Of a stretch of DNA of 64,000 nt, positions 51,386-64,000 are shown in pieces. The notes beneath the pieces are model-generated. The model searched no databases. It saw nothing but the letters and a program-made list of their open reading frames with translations, and was not told the origin of the DNA. Location of the stretch: NCBI GenBank assembly GCA_026419775.2, contig JAOPGA020000995.1:1-64000 (forward strand), read 5' to 3'. The position numbers and the translations under genes were made by a program. Each line of letters opens with the position of its first letter. Within the stretch, counting starts at the first letter, position 1. The stretch comes from Acrasis kona. Lineage: Eukaryota; Heterolobosea; Eutetramitea; Acrasida; Acrasidae.

Positions 51386-53528
51386 ATGTCCAGCAAGTCG
51401 AATCAAATCCATGATAGTTGTAGGAAAGGAGATGTTGATAAGCTTAATTTGTTGCTGAACGTAGGAACTGATGTAAATGTTCCAGATAAAACTGGTGTAA
51501 GTTAAAACCGAGCAACCAATCCCAACTTTGAACAGAGATATCCTATTCATCATGCTGTGAGAAAGAACCACATTGAAATATTGAAAGTACTATTAACCAA
51601 CAGTGCGCAGGTAGATGTTCTGGACAAAAAGAAGAACACACCATTGCACTATTGCGCACAGGAGAGCTATGAAGAGGCTGCCAAACTATTGTTGGAAGCG
51701 GGTGCTAGTATAAAGTTAAAAAACAAGGTAAATACATGATAATTACAAACATTTTTCACACGATAAGGATGGAAACTACCCAATGGATATAGCACAGACT
51801 GAAGAGGTACAGAAGCTAGTTCAAATTCCCGAATCCGAGCTAGAGGAATTAAGACTACAAGAAGAAGAGAGCAAGGAAGCTAGTACCACTGAGGAGGTTG
51901 TTCCCACAGAAAGCGAAGTTCATAATCTGGATGTTCCATCAACGAACAACAACCCACTTTTGGAGATTGCCCAACAACTGGAAGTTAAGAATCTTGAGAT
52001 TGCCAAGGCTGAAATCAGAATCAACGAGCTTACCGCTCAATTAAAGAATGCGGAAGAGAAATTAGTCGCTCACTCAGAGAGCACAGAAGAGAAGCTGACT
52101 GTGATTCAAGAACAAAACCAAAAGTCAATACAAAGTGAAGTCGAGATTAGGAAGAAAGTAGAAGCAGAAAAGGCAGAATTGTCTCTCAAGTTGGAAGAAT
52201 CTCTAAAAGAGTGTGAAAACCTCAGAAATGACTTGAACAATGCAAAATTAGAGGACAACATAAGTGAGAGCCCAAAAGTTGACGTCGAAGAGCTGAAGAG
52301 AAATCACCAGATTGAGCACGATGCAATCATACAAAAATTGAAGAACGACTACGAAGCAGAGAATAATCAAAACGTTGCTAATTTGAGGACGATATTAGAA
52401 AAGGAAAACAAAGCACTTGTAGAAAAACTAAGAAAGGATCATGAGAACGAACTTGACGAGCAGAGAATAGCTGAAGAGGATATTAGAATGGAACTTGCTA
52501 GGATCAGAGTAGGTCAGAATGAACTTAAAAAAGAGAACGAAGAAAGAGTTGAGCAACTAAAAGCCGAAATTGAAAAGCACAAGTTAGATGTAGGACAACA
52601 CAATATCACTGAAATCACTTTAAGGGATGAGATGCGTATACTCAAGAATCAAATGGCGGACTTAGAGCATCAGGGTGTTGAGAAGACTTCAGATGTTGAG
52701 AAAAAGTACAAACTAGAAATTGAACAGCTTCAAAGAAGAATTGATGACTATCAAACAATAGAGCTACAATTGCGCTCTCAAATTGAGGACCAAGCTGCTA
52801 ATGAAAAAGAGCTAGAACACAAACACTCTTTATTAAAGGCTGAGGTGATGAGCTTATTAGCATCTTCAGAAACCAAGCAATTAGAAGCTAGCTCAGAGAT
52901 TGCTGACGATAAACTATTAATTAACACCTTGGTTGCAGAGAGAGATGATCTACAGGCACGATTAAATGAAGCTATCAAAAACCAACAGGTAGAGAAGCAA
53001 GATGACTCCACGGCCACCTCGCCCATACCAGACTCTGGTGACAAACTCAGACAATTGGAGACTGATTTTGAAAACCAAAAGAGGGATGCTGAACAAAAAT
53101 TAAAAGAAGCTGAAGAGAAGCACCAAAAAGAAATGAGCGAGAGGTTAAGATTGTTTGAGGAAGAGTTGAAGGAATCAAAGAATGCTAGCGCGAACTCTAT
53201 TACTGAACTACAAATCCAAAAAACTCAAATGGAGGGGAAGGACAGAGACTTGTCTCAACTGCAATTGGAACTTGAGAAACAAAAACAAATGCTCCAACAA
53301 CAAAAAACAGATTTGGATAGAATTAGTTTGGAACTTGAAGTTGCAAAGGCAGCTAAAGCTGAAAGCGTTGTCCTGCAGACTAAAGTATCCGAACAAGACG
53401 AGATTATTCCTAGATTGAACACCCAAAATCAACAACTTCAACAGGAAAAGACAGCCCTTGAAAACCAAATACAGACATTGAGACAGGAAGTAATCAATGC
53501 AAACACAAAGAAGAAGGGATTGTGTTAA
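51386..53528 (+). CDS. Ankyrin-repeat plus long coiled-coil protein, 687 aa
   Basis: Exons 51386-51496, 51536-51727 and 51768-53528; introns 39 and 40 nt. Residues 5-115 hold three ankyrin repeats: GDVDKLNLLLNVGTDVN, YPIHHAVRKNHIEILKVLL and TPLHYCAQESYEEAAKLLLE, then DGNYPMDIA starting a fourth. The rest (about 130-680) is nearly continuous heptad sequence rich in Glu, Lys, Gln and Leu, like golgins or centrosomal proteins, and ends KKKGLC. The last Cys is at -1, not a CaaX box. Likely a tether or scaffold with the ankyrin head as cargo-binding end; this is inferred from architecture. Confidence 0.85.
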
Positions 53529-53618
53529 TAAAGTTAAATTATCAAAAACATTTGATTCGTGATTTCAAGGATTGTTTGAACAAGACAACAATTACAAAAT
53601 TTATATTTTAATGTAACA

Positions 53619-56250
53619 TTAATTTGTTTGAAAAACAAATGGAGTGCTCTTTTTTAGCACACTGTAACTATATTTTTGTACCTCGATAGAGTTATCTTTC
53701 GAGTTGAGATAACTAACTAGAGGCGAAAAGCATTTTTCACTTGAAGACGACACCACAACATCATCGTCCGAGTCTGCATTCAAATCTTGATTCGCACCCT
53801 CTCTGAATAGGTATATAGGAGAAGAAGAAGTGTCAAGAGATAAAGAAGACCTATTTTTTGTTTTTATGGATCGCAATTTGCTCATTGACGATTCGTCAAA
53901 ATGTCTTAACAACACTTCTTGGCTTTCTTTAGTCTGCAGCTGGCGAGCTCTCTTCAGCTCTCTCTCAACCTCCACCTGCCAATCATCATTGGTAACCCTC
54001 CTTTCATAGACATGCTTATCTAACAGGGCCAACAACTCACTGGTGCTCCTGCAATACTTCTCTCGCGAGAAAACATACTGTACAAATTCAACCGTAACTA
54101 CAATCACCTCCCTCATGACAAACTGTACAAATAAACGTCTTGGGAGGTGATGATAGGCGGCTATAGCAAATACACGATGAAAATCAGATGGAGGAGGAAG
54201 CGAAGCATTTTCAAAGGCGGTCATGAGACAAGACAACGTCCTAAATTGAATGCTATATGGCGATGACTGCACGCTCTTATAAACCATATCAAATAAACGC
54301 TTGCAACGCTCCGATACAATATTTGTGTAATCGTGAGACCATTTTTTTGCCAACCATGGTTTTCCAGTCTTCATGTTCCTTATACATAGCTCCAAGCATG
54401 TATAAAAAACATGTTTATAACCGGACGAGTGCATTTCGTAGGCATTTGAATAGGATTGATCGGAGTAAGATGACGAACAAGAAGATGACGACGATGTTGA
54501 TGATGAGCAAGTATCAGCGACTGACGCCACCATGTTCACCATATCACATGTCGTCAATACTTTATTTGGTTTTTTGTACAAGTAACTTGTGGATGTGGTT
54601 ACATTAGGAGAAGGCGGCTCTACATTTTTTGTCTTTCTCATTGGGGGTACTTTTAACTTGCTCCACAAGGGGTGACACCTCAGAGTGTCAATCAAACACG
54701 GAGAATTTCTTCTTTGTAACACTCCACTAGGAATAATGTTCAGAAAGTCCTTGTCCATACGATGATCAAATGCATCAACAAAAGTACTGACACATAAATA
54801 CTCGTGAAAGATCCTACTTAAAAAATCTTTGGCTATTTTGGGACAGTTGCTTAATTCACAAATCAGAGTAGAACATGCATCTTTCAGGAACAAGTCATCG
54901 TAATGGTCGATGCCATAAGAAATAAAAGTGGACGCAAAGGGCTGGAAGAGATCGGGTTGACTAGAGAAATACTTTGACAAGAATAAATTTTTTGACTGCA
55001 ACTGATAGATCTTACCAGTGCGTACATTAACAACATGCATTATACTTTTATGAGGGAAAATGTTGATTAGAATGGAGCCGACGGAATCACTCGCTTGGGA
55101 TCCTGTAATGGTCAGTAATGTGTTGGGCTGAGTCAACGGCAACCTCCTCCTGTATCCATTATCAATGAGCCGAAGGTACTTGTTGGGAATGAACGATACG
55201 ATTAGATTTCCGCAACTTCCGAAATACACTCTTTCTGATGACATGATTGTGAACTTTCTTGTTTGTTGTGATTGGAGCAAGTACAGAGTGACATTAATGT
55301 TTTGACCTTCTCTGACTTGATGACATAATGTATCCAAACCTCCTTCTCCGTGAATCATTCGATAATCATGAATGGCTGATGTGCAATATGTGTCGAATTG
55401 TGAACAACGCCAACATTGATTGTCGTCCTCATTGTGCGTGTGAAATGTTGTTGGTGATGATGATGATGTTGACGATTTAGATAATGTATAAGTGTAATGA
55501 TGGGTGCATGCATCTTGCTTGATTGTCCAACTTGAGATTGACTTGACGGCATTACTTTCATGTACAACATATAGTCGATTTGTTTCCGATTCCCATTGAT
55601 GCCAAATGGAACTGGGGCAAATGTTTTTATGCAGTTGTGGTGTGATTTTTATTTCTTGATCCGTTTTTTGTTGGACTCCCATGTAGTACAAATCAATGCT
55701 GTTGGAGGCGTTTGCGTTAATCAAAAGAAATGCCTCCTTGTCTCTTTTAATCCCCTGTATAAACTACAAATGTAAAAGTCTGAATGATTGTATGAATGTA
55801 CTTGTATGCTATGGGGCTGTTGTGATTTGTACAAGAACAAATCAGTTGCCTTCGGGTTAGGAAGTACGAATAAGTAGGAGTGATGAATTCCAACCTGCGT
55901 TGCGCCTATAGTACCCTTTCTAAGTGTTGTTACGGCTATATAGTTTAGATAATGGGAAGATTTGTTATAAAGTACCCAATAGTGTCCTTGATGTATTTAT
56001 AGAGGCAGAAATACATTTTATAGTTTTTGGCAGTCTTATCAAGTTCACAGTAGACGTAGTCTTATGGTTTGTATTTGTCATGTTTACACATAGCTTCGGA
56101 TTGTTAATTATAAAAAAAATTGCATATACATACATGGTGTTGGTCATAGGTTGATACTAGAAAAGTACCGCACGGCTCATATCCTATGACTTGACTCTTC
56201 TCTCCATTGGTGCAGTCAAATGCTTGCCCAACTTCACAAAGTGCAATCAT
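53619..56250 (-). CDS. GSAP: GSAP (gamma-secretase-activating protein/pigeon) homologue, 837 aa
   Basis: Exons 56250-56134, 56093-55976, 55935-55802 and 55763-53619; introns 40, 40 and 38 nt. Segments matching human GSAP in order: IKCISASINTSRTLLAVT (human CSVNSERTLLAAS), IWHQWESETNRLYVVHE (VWAQWDMSEQRLYYID), YLRLID after a hydrophobic strand, IMHVVNVRTGKIYQL (LVLDCCSGKLYRA), and near the C-terminus LPPPSDFHRVFAIAAYHHLP (LPLPPGFHTLHTILGVQCLP). Total length is close to the human 854 aa. The mammalian protein is linked to gamma-secretase and APP processing. The upstream ATG (56250) is the first in frame, so the N-terminus is tentative. A Ser-rich insert lies near 530. Confidence 0.75.
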
Positions 56251-56510
56251 TAAAGGCTTGGTGTGCAAATGTCCGCAATGTGTGTCTGTCTGAAGTCCAG
56301 GTGATGTAATGTATCAATCAAATTAGGAGTTACCAGCCGGAGCGGAGTAGTAAAATTGAATTTTTAAGGCTGTTTTAATTTAGTTGCCTGCACCTTTTGA
56401 ATTTTAATAAAAAGGTGCACTGTTCGGTAATAAAGTTTTAAAACATCATGTCGGAGAATAGAAGTGGGAGGGTTAAGTGATGTGTGTGTTTATTCAAGAA
56501 TAATTAACAT

Positions 56511-57212
56511 TTATGGCATGAACCTTGTTGTTTGAATCATTTCGATACTAACACAGTCAAGGATTTGTTTAACAGTACTACTTTTCACTAACGTTGTAAC
56601 ATCTTGGTTGTTTGGTGTGTCAATTCTTACAGAAGTTACCACCAAGATTTTTGCTACGGAGATGGACAACCTGCTCTGATGTTGTAATTCCTTCCATGGC
56701 ATTTCATCCTTCTGTCCGTTGATTATGGGTACTATTCTTGTACAGTATTTTGAATGGTCCAGTTCAGGACCTAACCGGTATAACATAAAATCACATCCAT
56801 ATTTAACTCCACTCTTCACAATCCAACCTCTGCACCTAAAATAATGGTACGACGCATATCTTGACAAAAAAAATTCGTAACCTTCCATCTCACAAAACTT
56901 TTCGAAACATTCATGTATCGTTAGAACTTTGCCCTGGTGTGTAACTTGCAAGCACCCAAGTGCGTAAACTAAGTAGAAGGCTTCATGTAATGTAAGTAAT
57001 AGTTCCTCACGGATTTGTTCTTTAGTATCATCGTCTAGGGAAAATTCAACAACCTGTTGAGGTCTTGACCTCGACAACATCCCCTTTCCAAAAAATCCTT
57101 GTTCGTACAAATCAAAGTTATCCGTCAATACATACCTACCAACAAGCCTAGCCGTGGTATTTTTAAATTTTGATATTTGATATTCTTTTGGAGCTCTTTT
57201 GTTTTCTTCCAT
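56511..57212 (-). CDS. SEN2: SEN2/TSEN2, catalytic subunit of tRNA splicing endonuclease, 233 aa
   Basis: Start at ATG 57212 (MEENKRAPKEYQ); upstream frame lacks ATG. LTLHEAFYLVYALGCLQV, then RYASYHYFRCRGWIVKSGVKYGCDFMLYRLGP match eukaryotic SEN2. The catalytic triad is present: Tyr145 in MLYRLGP, His153 eight residues on, Lys188 in SVAKIL, the same Tyr-His spacing as human TSEN2. At 233 aa it lacks the long N-terminal insert of human (465 aa) and yeast SEN2, and is a compact form. The enzyme cuts the 5' splice site of pre-tRNA introns, of which this window has one clear example (tRNA-Val). Confidence 0.9.
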   Translation of the reverse strand: MEENKRAPKEYQISKFKNTTARLVGRYVLTDNFDLYEQGFFGKGMLSRSRPQQVVEFSLDDDTKEQIREELLLTLHEAFYLVYALGCLQVTHQGKVLTIHECFEKFCEMEGYEFFLSRYASYHYFRCRGWIVKSGVKYGCDFMLYRLGPELDHSKYCTRIVPIINGQKDEMPWKELQHQSRLSISVAKILVVTSVRIDTPNNQDVTTLVKSSTVKQILDCVSIEMIQTTRFMP

Positions 57213-57514
57213 TGTGTAATTTATTACAAAGAAAATTGTGTGAAAGAACTTGTCCTGAAACAATAAAGATGGATATGACTCATATTAGCATCACTATTGA
57301 ATTCACACATTAAAAGTTTAAGTTAGTATTACGCAAGGGTATTTATTTTGTAAAACAAAAATGACCATATATAAAAACTATTACGATTACAGGTGTCCAG
57401 GTTGATTATGACCTTAAATCGGTTGACTCTACCCTGCTGTAGTCTTGATTGGCCAACATAAAAGATTCAGCGATCCAATTTTTTTTTCTAAAAACTAGCT
57501 AGAAAACAAACAAA
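57213..57514 (+). promoter_or_regulatory. Divergent promoter region between SEN2 and actin
   Basis: About 300 bp. Possible actin elements: TATATAAAA at 57368-57376 (roughly 140 bp before the ATG) and an ATTGG (inverted CCAAT) at 57448-57452. The leader just before the ATG is A-rich (AAACAAACAAA), as expected for a highly translated mRNA. No ORF. Confidence 0.35.
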
Positions 57515-58642
57515 ATGGCAGACGAACAACAAGCCCTCGTTGTAGATAATGGATCCGGAATGTGCAAGGCTGGTTTCGCCGGAGACGATGCACCACGTGC
57601 TGTCTTCCCCTCAATTGTTGGTGTCCCCAAACACGTTGGTATCATGGTCGGAATGAACGACAAGCAATCATACGTTGGAGACGAAGCTCAAGCCAAGAGA
57701 GGTATCCTCAAGCTTAAGTACCCAATTGAGCACGGAATTGTCACCTCATGGGACGATATGGAGAAGATTTGGCATCACACTTTCTACAACGAACTTCGTG
57801 TTTCACCCGAGGAGCACCCAGTTTTGTTGACTGAGGCACCATTGAACCCAAAGGTCAACAGAGAGAAGATGACCCAAATCATGTTCGAGACCTTCAACGT
57901 ACCAGCACTATACGTTGCCATCCAAGCCGTCTTGTCCCTCTATGCCTCTGGAAGAACCACCGGTATCGTTGTCGACTCTGGTGATGGTGTTACCCACACC
58001 GTACCAATCTACGAAGGTTACGCCCTACCACACGCCATCTTACGTATGGATTTGGCCGGTAGAGACTTGACTGACTACTTGATGAAGATCTTGAGCGAGA
58101 GAGGTTACTCATTCACAACAACCGCCGAGCGTGAGATCGTCCGTGACTTGAAGGAGAAGCACGCCTACGTTGCCCTTGACTTTGAGTCAGAGTTGAATGA
58201 CAGTCAAACCAGCTCTGCTTGCGAAGTCGAGTACGAACTACCCGATAGCAGCAAGATCACCATCGGTAACGAACGTTTCAGATGCCCAGAAGTCTTGTTC
58301 CAACCCAACTTCATCGGTCTTGAAACCCCTGGTGTCCACCAAACCACATTCAACTCAGTCACCAAGTGCGACATCGATATCCGTAAGGACTTGTACAGCA
58401 ACATTGTCATGTCCGGTGGTACGACCATGTTCCCCAAGATTGAGGAGAGATTGACCAAGGAGTTGGAATCACTTGCACCAAAGGGATCCAAGATCAAGGT
58501 CACCGCCCCACCAGAACGTAAATTCTCCGTATGGATTGGAGGTTCAATCTTGTCATCCTTATCTACCTTCCAACAAATGTGGATCACCAAGGACGAATAT
58601 GACGAGTCAGGCCCACAAATCATCCACAGAAAGTGCTTCTAA
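57515..58642 (+). CDS. ACT: Actin, 375 aa
   Basis: Full-length and intronless, with family hallmarks: [67 protein letters not shown] and the terminal KCF. Codons are more C/G-ending than in the neighbours (ACC, GTC, AAG), indicating high expression. The sequence departs from animal actins at 38-50 ([15 protein letters not shown]) and 223-240 ([18 protein letters not shown]), and near 308-330 ([16 protein letters not shown]), so it is a divergent but conventional actin. Polymerises into filaments driving motility and division. Confidence 0.98.
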   Translation: MADEQQALVVDNGSGMCKAGFAGDDAPRAVFPSIVGVPKHVGIMVGMNDKQSYVGDEAQAKRGILKLKYPIEHGIVTSWDDMEKIWHHTFYNELRVSPEEHPVLLTEAPLNPKVNREKMTQIMFETFNVPALYVAIQAVLSLYASGRTTGIVVDSGDGVTHTVPIYEGYALPHAILRMDLAGRDLTDYLMKILSERGYSFTTTAEREIVRDLKEKHAYVALDFESELNDSQTSSACEVEYELPDSSKITIGNERFRCPEVLFQPNFIGLETPGVHQTTFNSVTKCDIDIRKDLYSNIVMSGGTTMFPKIEERLTKELESLAPKGSKIKVTAPPERKFSVWIGGSILSSLSTFQQMWITKDEYDESGPQIIHRKCF

Positions 58643-58762
58643 AGTTGTTCTAATAAATCTAAAATTTTTATTCAAAACACAAATGTTATCGTCCTCTTCA
58701 TCCATGCACCACATCACAACAAACATTCATCAAATCAAAAAAAAATGATTACAATAAATTAT

Positions 58763-60240
<1,478 letters not shown>

Positions 60241-60479
60241 GATTGTATTTTAGTAAAATCTATTATTACCACAAACAAATCTAAATCAATACAGCACCAC
60301 GTAAAACTATTAAAAGAGAAGATTGCTGGTTACACCGATTTTGCTACATACAGAAAAGCGAGAGAGTAAGAGTATGAATTACACGTGGGTTTATTAATCA
60401 GTCATGCAAAGTCACCACGCACTTTAATATTAACTATAATGGCCCATAATAGTGGATTTTCTGTCCAGTAGTGATAATA

Positions 60480-61814
60480 CTAGCTATTAGGAATTTTTCT
60501 ACTCTCTTCATAAACAAAATCGAAATCAAATGTAAAGTCCCCATGCAGCACATCTAAAACCATATTGATTAACGCACTCGTATGCTTTGTGTTTAGCATG
60601 ATAGACCCATAATCATAGCACTCCATTATATATGTGTCAGAAAGTACTAACTGCCTGGTCAAAGGCAGCAATAACCTCCTTTGTAGTATATATTGTAAAA
60701 ATAGAATACACTTGAGTTGTAGGTTTGACGCTCTTCTTTTAACGATTTCATTTTCCTCAAATTCCTTCATTATTTTTCCTTTTTGAATTTGTAGGGGCGT
60801 CAACTTTGAAAAGATCGTTATAATGTTCAATTGTCCCCTAAAGAATGTACTCTAATAATTTGTCAAATTATTTAAATCGAAAAGATTTTTCACCTTGGTG
60901 CGATGTGATAGTATGACATGAATGTCATTTATAACATTCATCATTCTTGTTGTTTGAGATGTGACTTTGAACTTCCGCAGGTTCGAATCGAATGTTCTCA
61001 TTCTTTCGGCTGATATAAGAGAAGCAAGGTCTGCCCGCAGCTTGCTGAGCAGCGGGTGATTGTTCAATTCGTTTGTAAAGCTCATTATATCCTTGTAGTA
61101 TTCTTCGACAGTTTGTTCATCCTCAATAAGCAGCAGTTTTGAATCTGAGCGAATAATTTCATTCTTTGTTTGATTTGGTGTGGTTATTTTATTTTCAGCT
61201 GGGGCTTCGACAACTGGAGATACTGGCTGTTCCTCCATGAGTTCTTTTTTAGGTATAATAATAACATCAACAGGAGGTTGCTCCTTGGCGACCTCCTTTT
61301 CAACATTTTCCGCAGGTACAGGCGCGGATGTGGGCGCTTCAGATTGTGGTTCAGAAGCTGTTGGAACTTCCACTTCCTTCTCTGTTTCGATCTTTGCTTG
61401 TAATATGGCTTTCGGTACTGATGCCTGCCGCCTTTGGACTGGAGATACATTCTTTGGCACCATTATACTTCTCTTTCTTCTAAATGTATTCGCCGTTTTA
61501 TTAAATGTCACTGACTCTATACGTTGCTCCTCATCTCGACAAATATCCACGTAATCATCCAACTCGCTTATACAATTCATGTTGAAAGTTTTTTCTGTAG
61601 TAGCATTCAGATAACTGTCAATTGAGGTGTACGATGAGCCAAATAAAAACGAATGTAAACTCAAAAGGGCGTTCTCAAATTGCTGAGGGCTGAGCTCTTT
61701 TTGATTATCTATTAAAAAGGAACCAAGGTGAATCTTATCCTTCTCATTCAGAAAATGTTTTAGCTTTTTTGAAATATACTCATCATCTGTACCCCCGCTC
61801 CAAGAACTGTTCAT
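60480..61814 (-). CDS. Uncharacterised protein, 430 aa
   Basis: Exons 61814-60894 and 60851-60480, phase-0 intron of 42 nt. The N-terminus (1-110) is helical; 110-230 is a Pro/Glu/Ala linker with repeated PVSP/APAEN motifs; 245-430 is helix-rich with an amphipathic pattern (LLSKLRADLASLISAERMR) and ends in a hydrophobic/acidic segment. It vaguely recalls RUN-domain bundles but I cannot support the name. No membrane segment. Confidence 0.72.
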
Positions 61815-61898
61815 GTTGGAAAATCGTTATGTATTACAACGATACAGATTGACAACACATAGGATTACAATAGACTACAAAAAAGGAAAAAAACACAA

Positions 61899-63119
61899 TC
61901 AATATTCTAACCATCTTTTAATTCTTTCAATCAGACTGTCAGCAAATGTTCCTACTTGCGGTTGATGGTTATAATTGCTAATCAACTCTTGCAAACCATT
62001 AAAACACGATAGGCCACTCTTTGTGATTAGTCGACAGTTACTAACATTCAGCACGCGTACTTTACGTAGATGAACAAGTCCCTTGTCAGTCACTTGCTGA
62101 CAGTTACTGATATTCAACTTCACTACATTCTCTAAATGGACGAGACCTTCATCAGTAACATCTCTACAACTACTAATGTCCAAACTATACACATTGCGTA
62201 GATGAACAAGACCATTATCTGAAATCAAACAACCACTCAAACACAAACAACGCACGTTGCTCAAAAGAGCCAAATCACAATCATTTATTTTACAATCAGT
62301 CAAAGTCAAATGACTAACATTTTTAATACACAACAGTTCTCTATCAGTAATGCTCTGACAATTAGTTAAATCCAACGAATGTACGCGTTGTAAAAAACCC
62401 AATCCTTTGTAATCAATTTGATGACAACTAGTCATACAAAGTACCTCTACATTTTTAAGGAATGACAATGCTTGATTTGTAATCAAGAAGCATCTGGTAA
62501 TGTTCAACACTTTGATGTTGTTTTCCAGATACTTCAAACCTACATCTGTAATTTGGTAACAGTTACTAATGTCCAGAGTGTGAACGTTCTTTAGGTGGTA
62601 CAGACCTGCATCTGTGATTTGTTTACAATCATACAAATCTAGAACACGAATGTTCGATAGATGCGAGAGACCGTCATCTGTTATTTTGTGGCAATAACTC
62701 AAATCTAAAGTATGAACGTTTTTGAGGTATTCCATACCTGTGTTTGTAATTTGATGACAGTTACAAAGGTTTAGGGAGTAAATGCTTTTTAGATGAGACA
62801 AGCCTTGGTCTGTAATTTGTTCGCAATCGCTAATGTTCAACTTTTGTATGTTTTTTAAATGAATGAGTCCATCGATTGTGAATTTACGGCAGCTCACTAA
62901 ATTGAGTGTATGGTAATGGCCGAGCTCCTTCATGTCGGAGTCCGTGATATTCTTTGAACAATTGTAATTCTTGTTGATGTGTATTGTTGGATCCTTCTTT
63001 AAGTTGTTAATCTCTCGGCGTGTGTATGAAAAATGTAGCCAATCTCCTGCTGCTTGATAGGACGCAATATGAACGAGTATCTCTGAAGGTAGAGAATATA
63101 GAATGCTTGTTGTATTCAT
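61899..63119 (-). CDS. F-box and leucine-rich-repeat protein (FBXL/AMN1 type), 406 aa
   Basis: F-box at residues 6-45 (LPSEILVHIASYQAAGDWL). From about 70 to 385 there are about a dozen cysteine-containing LRRs of the pattern C-x-x-I-T-D-x-G-L-x-x-L-x-x-[IV]-x-x-L-[DN]-[IL], typical of FBXL ligases (Skp2/GRR1/AMN1). These curve into a horseshoe that selects substrates for SCF-type ubiquitination. The units are very regular, and adjacent DNA copies are similar. Intronless. The target is unknown. Confidence 0.88.
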   Translation of the reverse strand: MNTTSILYSLPSEILVHIASYQAAGDWLHFSYTRREINNLKKDPTIHINKNYNCSKNITDSDMKELGHYHTLNLVSCRKFTIDGLIHLKNIQKLNISDCEQITDQGLSHLKSIYSLNLCNCHQITNTGMEYLKNVHTLDLSYCHKITDDGLSHLSNIRVLDLYDCKQITDAGLYHLKNVHTLDISNCYQITDVGLKYLENNIKVLNITRCFLITNQALSFLKNVEVLCMTSCHQIDYKGLGFLQRVHSLDLTNCQSITDRELLCIKNVSHLTLTDCKINDCDLALLSNVRCLCLSGCLISDNGLVHLRNVYSLDISSCRDVTDEGLVHLENVVKLNISNCQQVTDKGLVHLRKVRVLNVSNCRLITKSGLSCFNGLQELISNYNHQPQVGTFADSLIERIKRWLEY

Positions 63120-63263
63120 TTTGTTTGAAACTTATGATATTGCTTTTGTTTCGTATTATATAGAATGGAGTACGTCAGCATGATTTGAGGATGTGTCACA
63201 CCTTCTAATACAGAGTTTACAATCGTCATCTTTTGCTGTTGTAATCATTTCGAAGAAGCAGTC

Positions 63264-64000
63264 ATGTCTGACAAAGAAGATAAAGTTGATGCTTTTGATT
63301 TCCTCTCCGAATGCGATTCAGACTCGCTCAAAGACGAGAATGACGATGATGATGAAATATTTCAACTGATTGAAGTAGAATTTAATAAAAATGATTTAGA
63401 CAGAGCAACAATAACAAATAGTATCGAGCAGTTCAACACAAAAAATCACATTGAGGAATTCACATTAGATCAATCGAAGTTAAACAATGAACGTTCCTCT
63501 AAAAACACGTGCGATGCAGAACAAGTTTTGAAGTGCATTAAAAGATCTTGTTATGTTATGAATCAATCCAAACTACCACCACACAAATCAAGGGCCGAGA
63601 TGGACTACAACAGGATTGGAAGCGAGAGAAGAGACAAGGACAATGAGTGGAAAAGCTTTGGTACCGACATAAAAAAGTTGGTTATTGGTGATTGGAGCCC
63701 AAAACATCTCTATCACGGTCAACACCGACTTAAGGTTGATGTGTTCCAAAAATCATTAATCTATAACATTTATGAATATGGTAACTTATATAGTCCTATC
63801 ATCACCAACTCTTTTAGGACTTCCTGATAATGCAATGTCTGACCCAGATGAAATCATGGACGTAAGAACTCACATGTGTTGTATACTAATCAAAGTAGAC
63901 CTTGGATGACTTTAAGTTATCTAGAAATCTTAAAATTGAAGTACCAACTTCTCACATTACATCACTTCGGTTCCAAAAGCTTGATAATCAACATACAGTT
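63264..64000 (+). CDS. Uncharacterised acidic protein, 3' part beyond window
   Basis: Exons 63264-63781, 63819-63861 and 63899 to the edge; introns 37 and 37 nt, in frame. The N-terminus is Asp/Glu-rich (SECDSDSLKDENDDDDE), then a charged helix-poor region with a CxVMNQSKLPPHKSR stretch. The frame continues to the last base of the window. No family recognised. The gene is divergent from the FBXL gene, with 144 bp between starts. Confidence 0.7.

Overview
This is nuclear DNA of an AT-rich, intron-bearing, free-living eukaryotic microbe. Genes are densely packed on both strands with short gaps. Spliceosomal introns are mostly 33-46 nt with GT...AG borders. The standard genetic code is used, and the tRNAs are eukaryotic type. 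The gene mix (a VFL3/CCDC61 basal-body protein, a fused guanylate-kinase/RIIa/EF-hand protein, RhoGEF and RhoGAP, actin, a cAR-like receptor and a yellow/royal-jelly-family protein) fits an amoeboflagellate. A heterolobosean such as Naegleria or a relative is my best guess, but that is inference from gene content and not a measured phylogeny.

Layout. 0-6.5 kb: a GIY-YIG-like gene cut by the left edge, a large uncharacterised gene, a tRNA-Cys and a decayed tRNA-Arg. 6.5-20.4 kb: a nucleotidyltransferase/RNA-ligase-like gene, a 1629-aa receptor-like protein (ligand-binding fold + kelch + Cys-rich + membrane), VFL3, SRP14, a TBC1D22-type Rab GAP, a HEAT protein, a Lys/Cys-rich secreted protein and a RING-H2 protein. 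20.4-32.9 kb: NUS1, the guanylate-kinase/EF-hand fusion, a membrane RhoGEF facing a RhoGAP, a longin-domain protein, an MFS transporter, a RecQ helicase and a metallophosphatase. 33-46.4 kb: hypothetical and membrane proteins, a full ABCB transporter, a tRNA-Val with a small many-exon gene just behind it, a DNRLRE/EGF surface protein and a His-rich secreted protein. 46.6-64 kb: a yellow/MRJP protein, F-box proteins, a 7TM receptor, an ankyrin/coiled-coil protein, a GSAP homologue, the SEN2 tRNA endonuclease subunit, actin, MetAP2, two hypotheticals and an F-box/LRR protein.

The genes are ordinary eukaryotic neighbours rather than one pathway. The most unusual signals are these. (i) Both intact tRNAs carry a 12-14 nt insertion at the same place in the D-loop, directly after GGT, and the Val tRNA also has a canonical anticodon-loop intron. 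(ii) Some introns are extremely small: 21 nt in SRP14, 20 nt in the TBC gene, possibly 17-23 nt in the gene behind tRNA-Val. (iii) The ligand-binding/kelch receptor is a chimera that only appears once six exons are joined. (iv) The RhoGAP seems to lack its arginine finger. (v) A convincing GSAP homologue is present in a microbe. The tRNA-splicing endonuclease subunit and an RNA-ligase-like protein lie in the same window as the intron-bearing tRNAs; no functional link is shown. Exon boundaries were derived by hand from reading frame, GT/AG borders and family alignment and have no transcript support.
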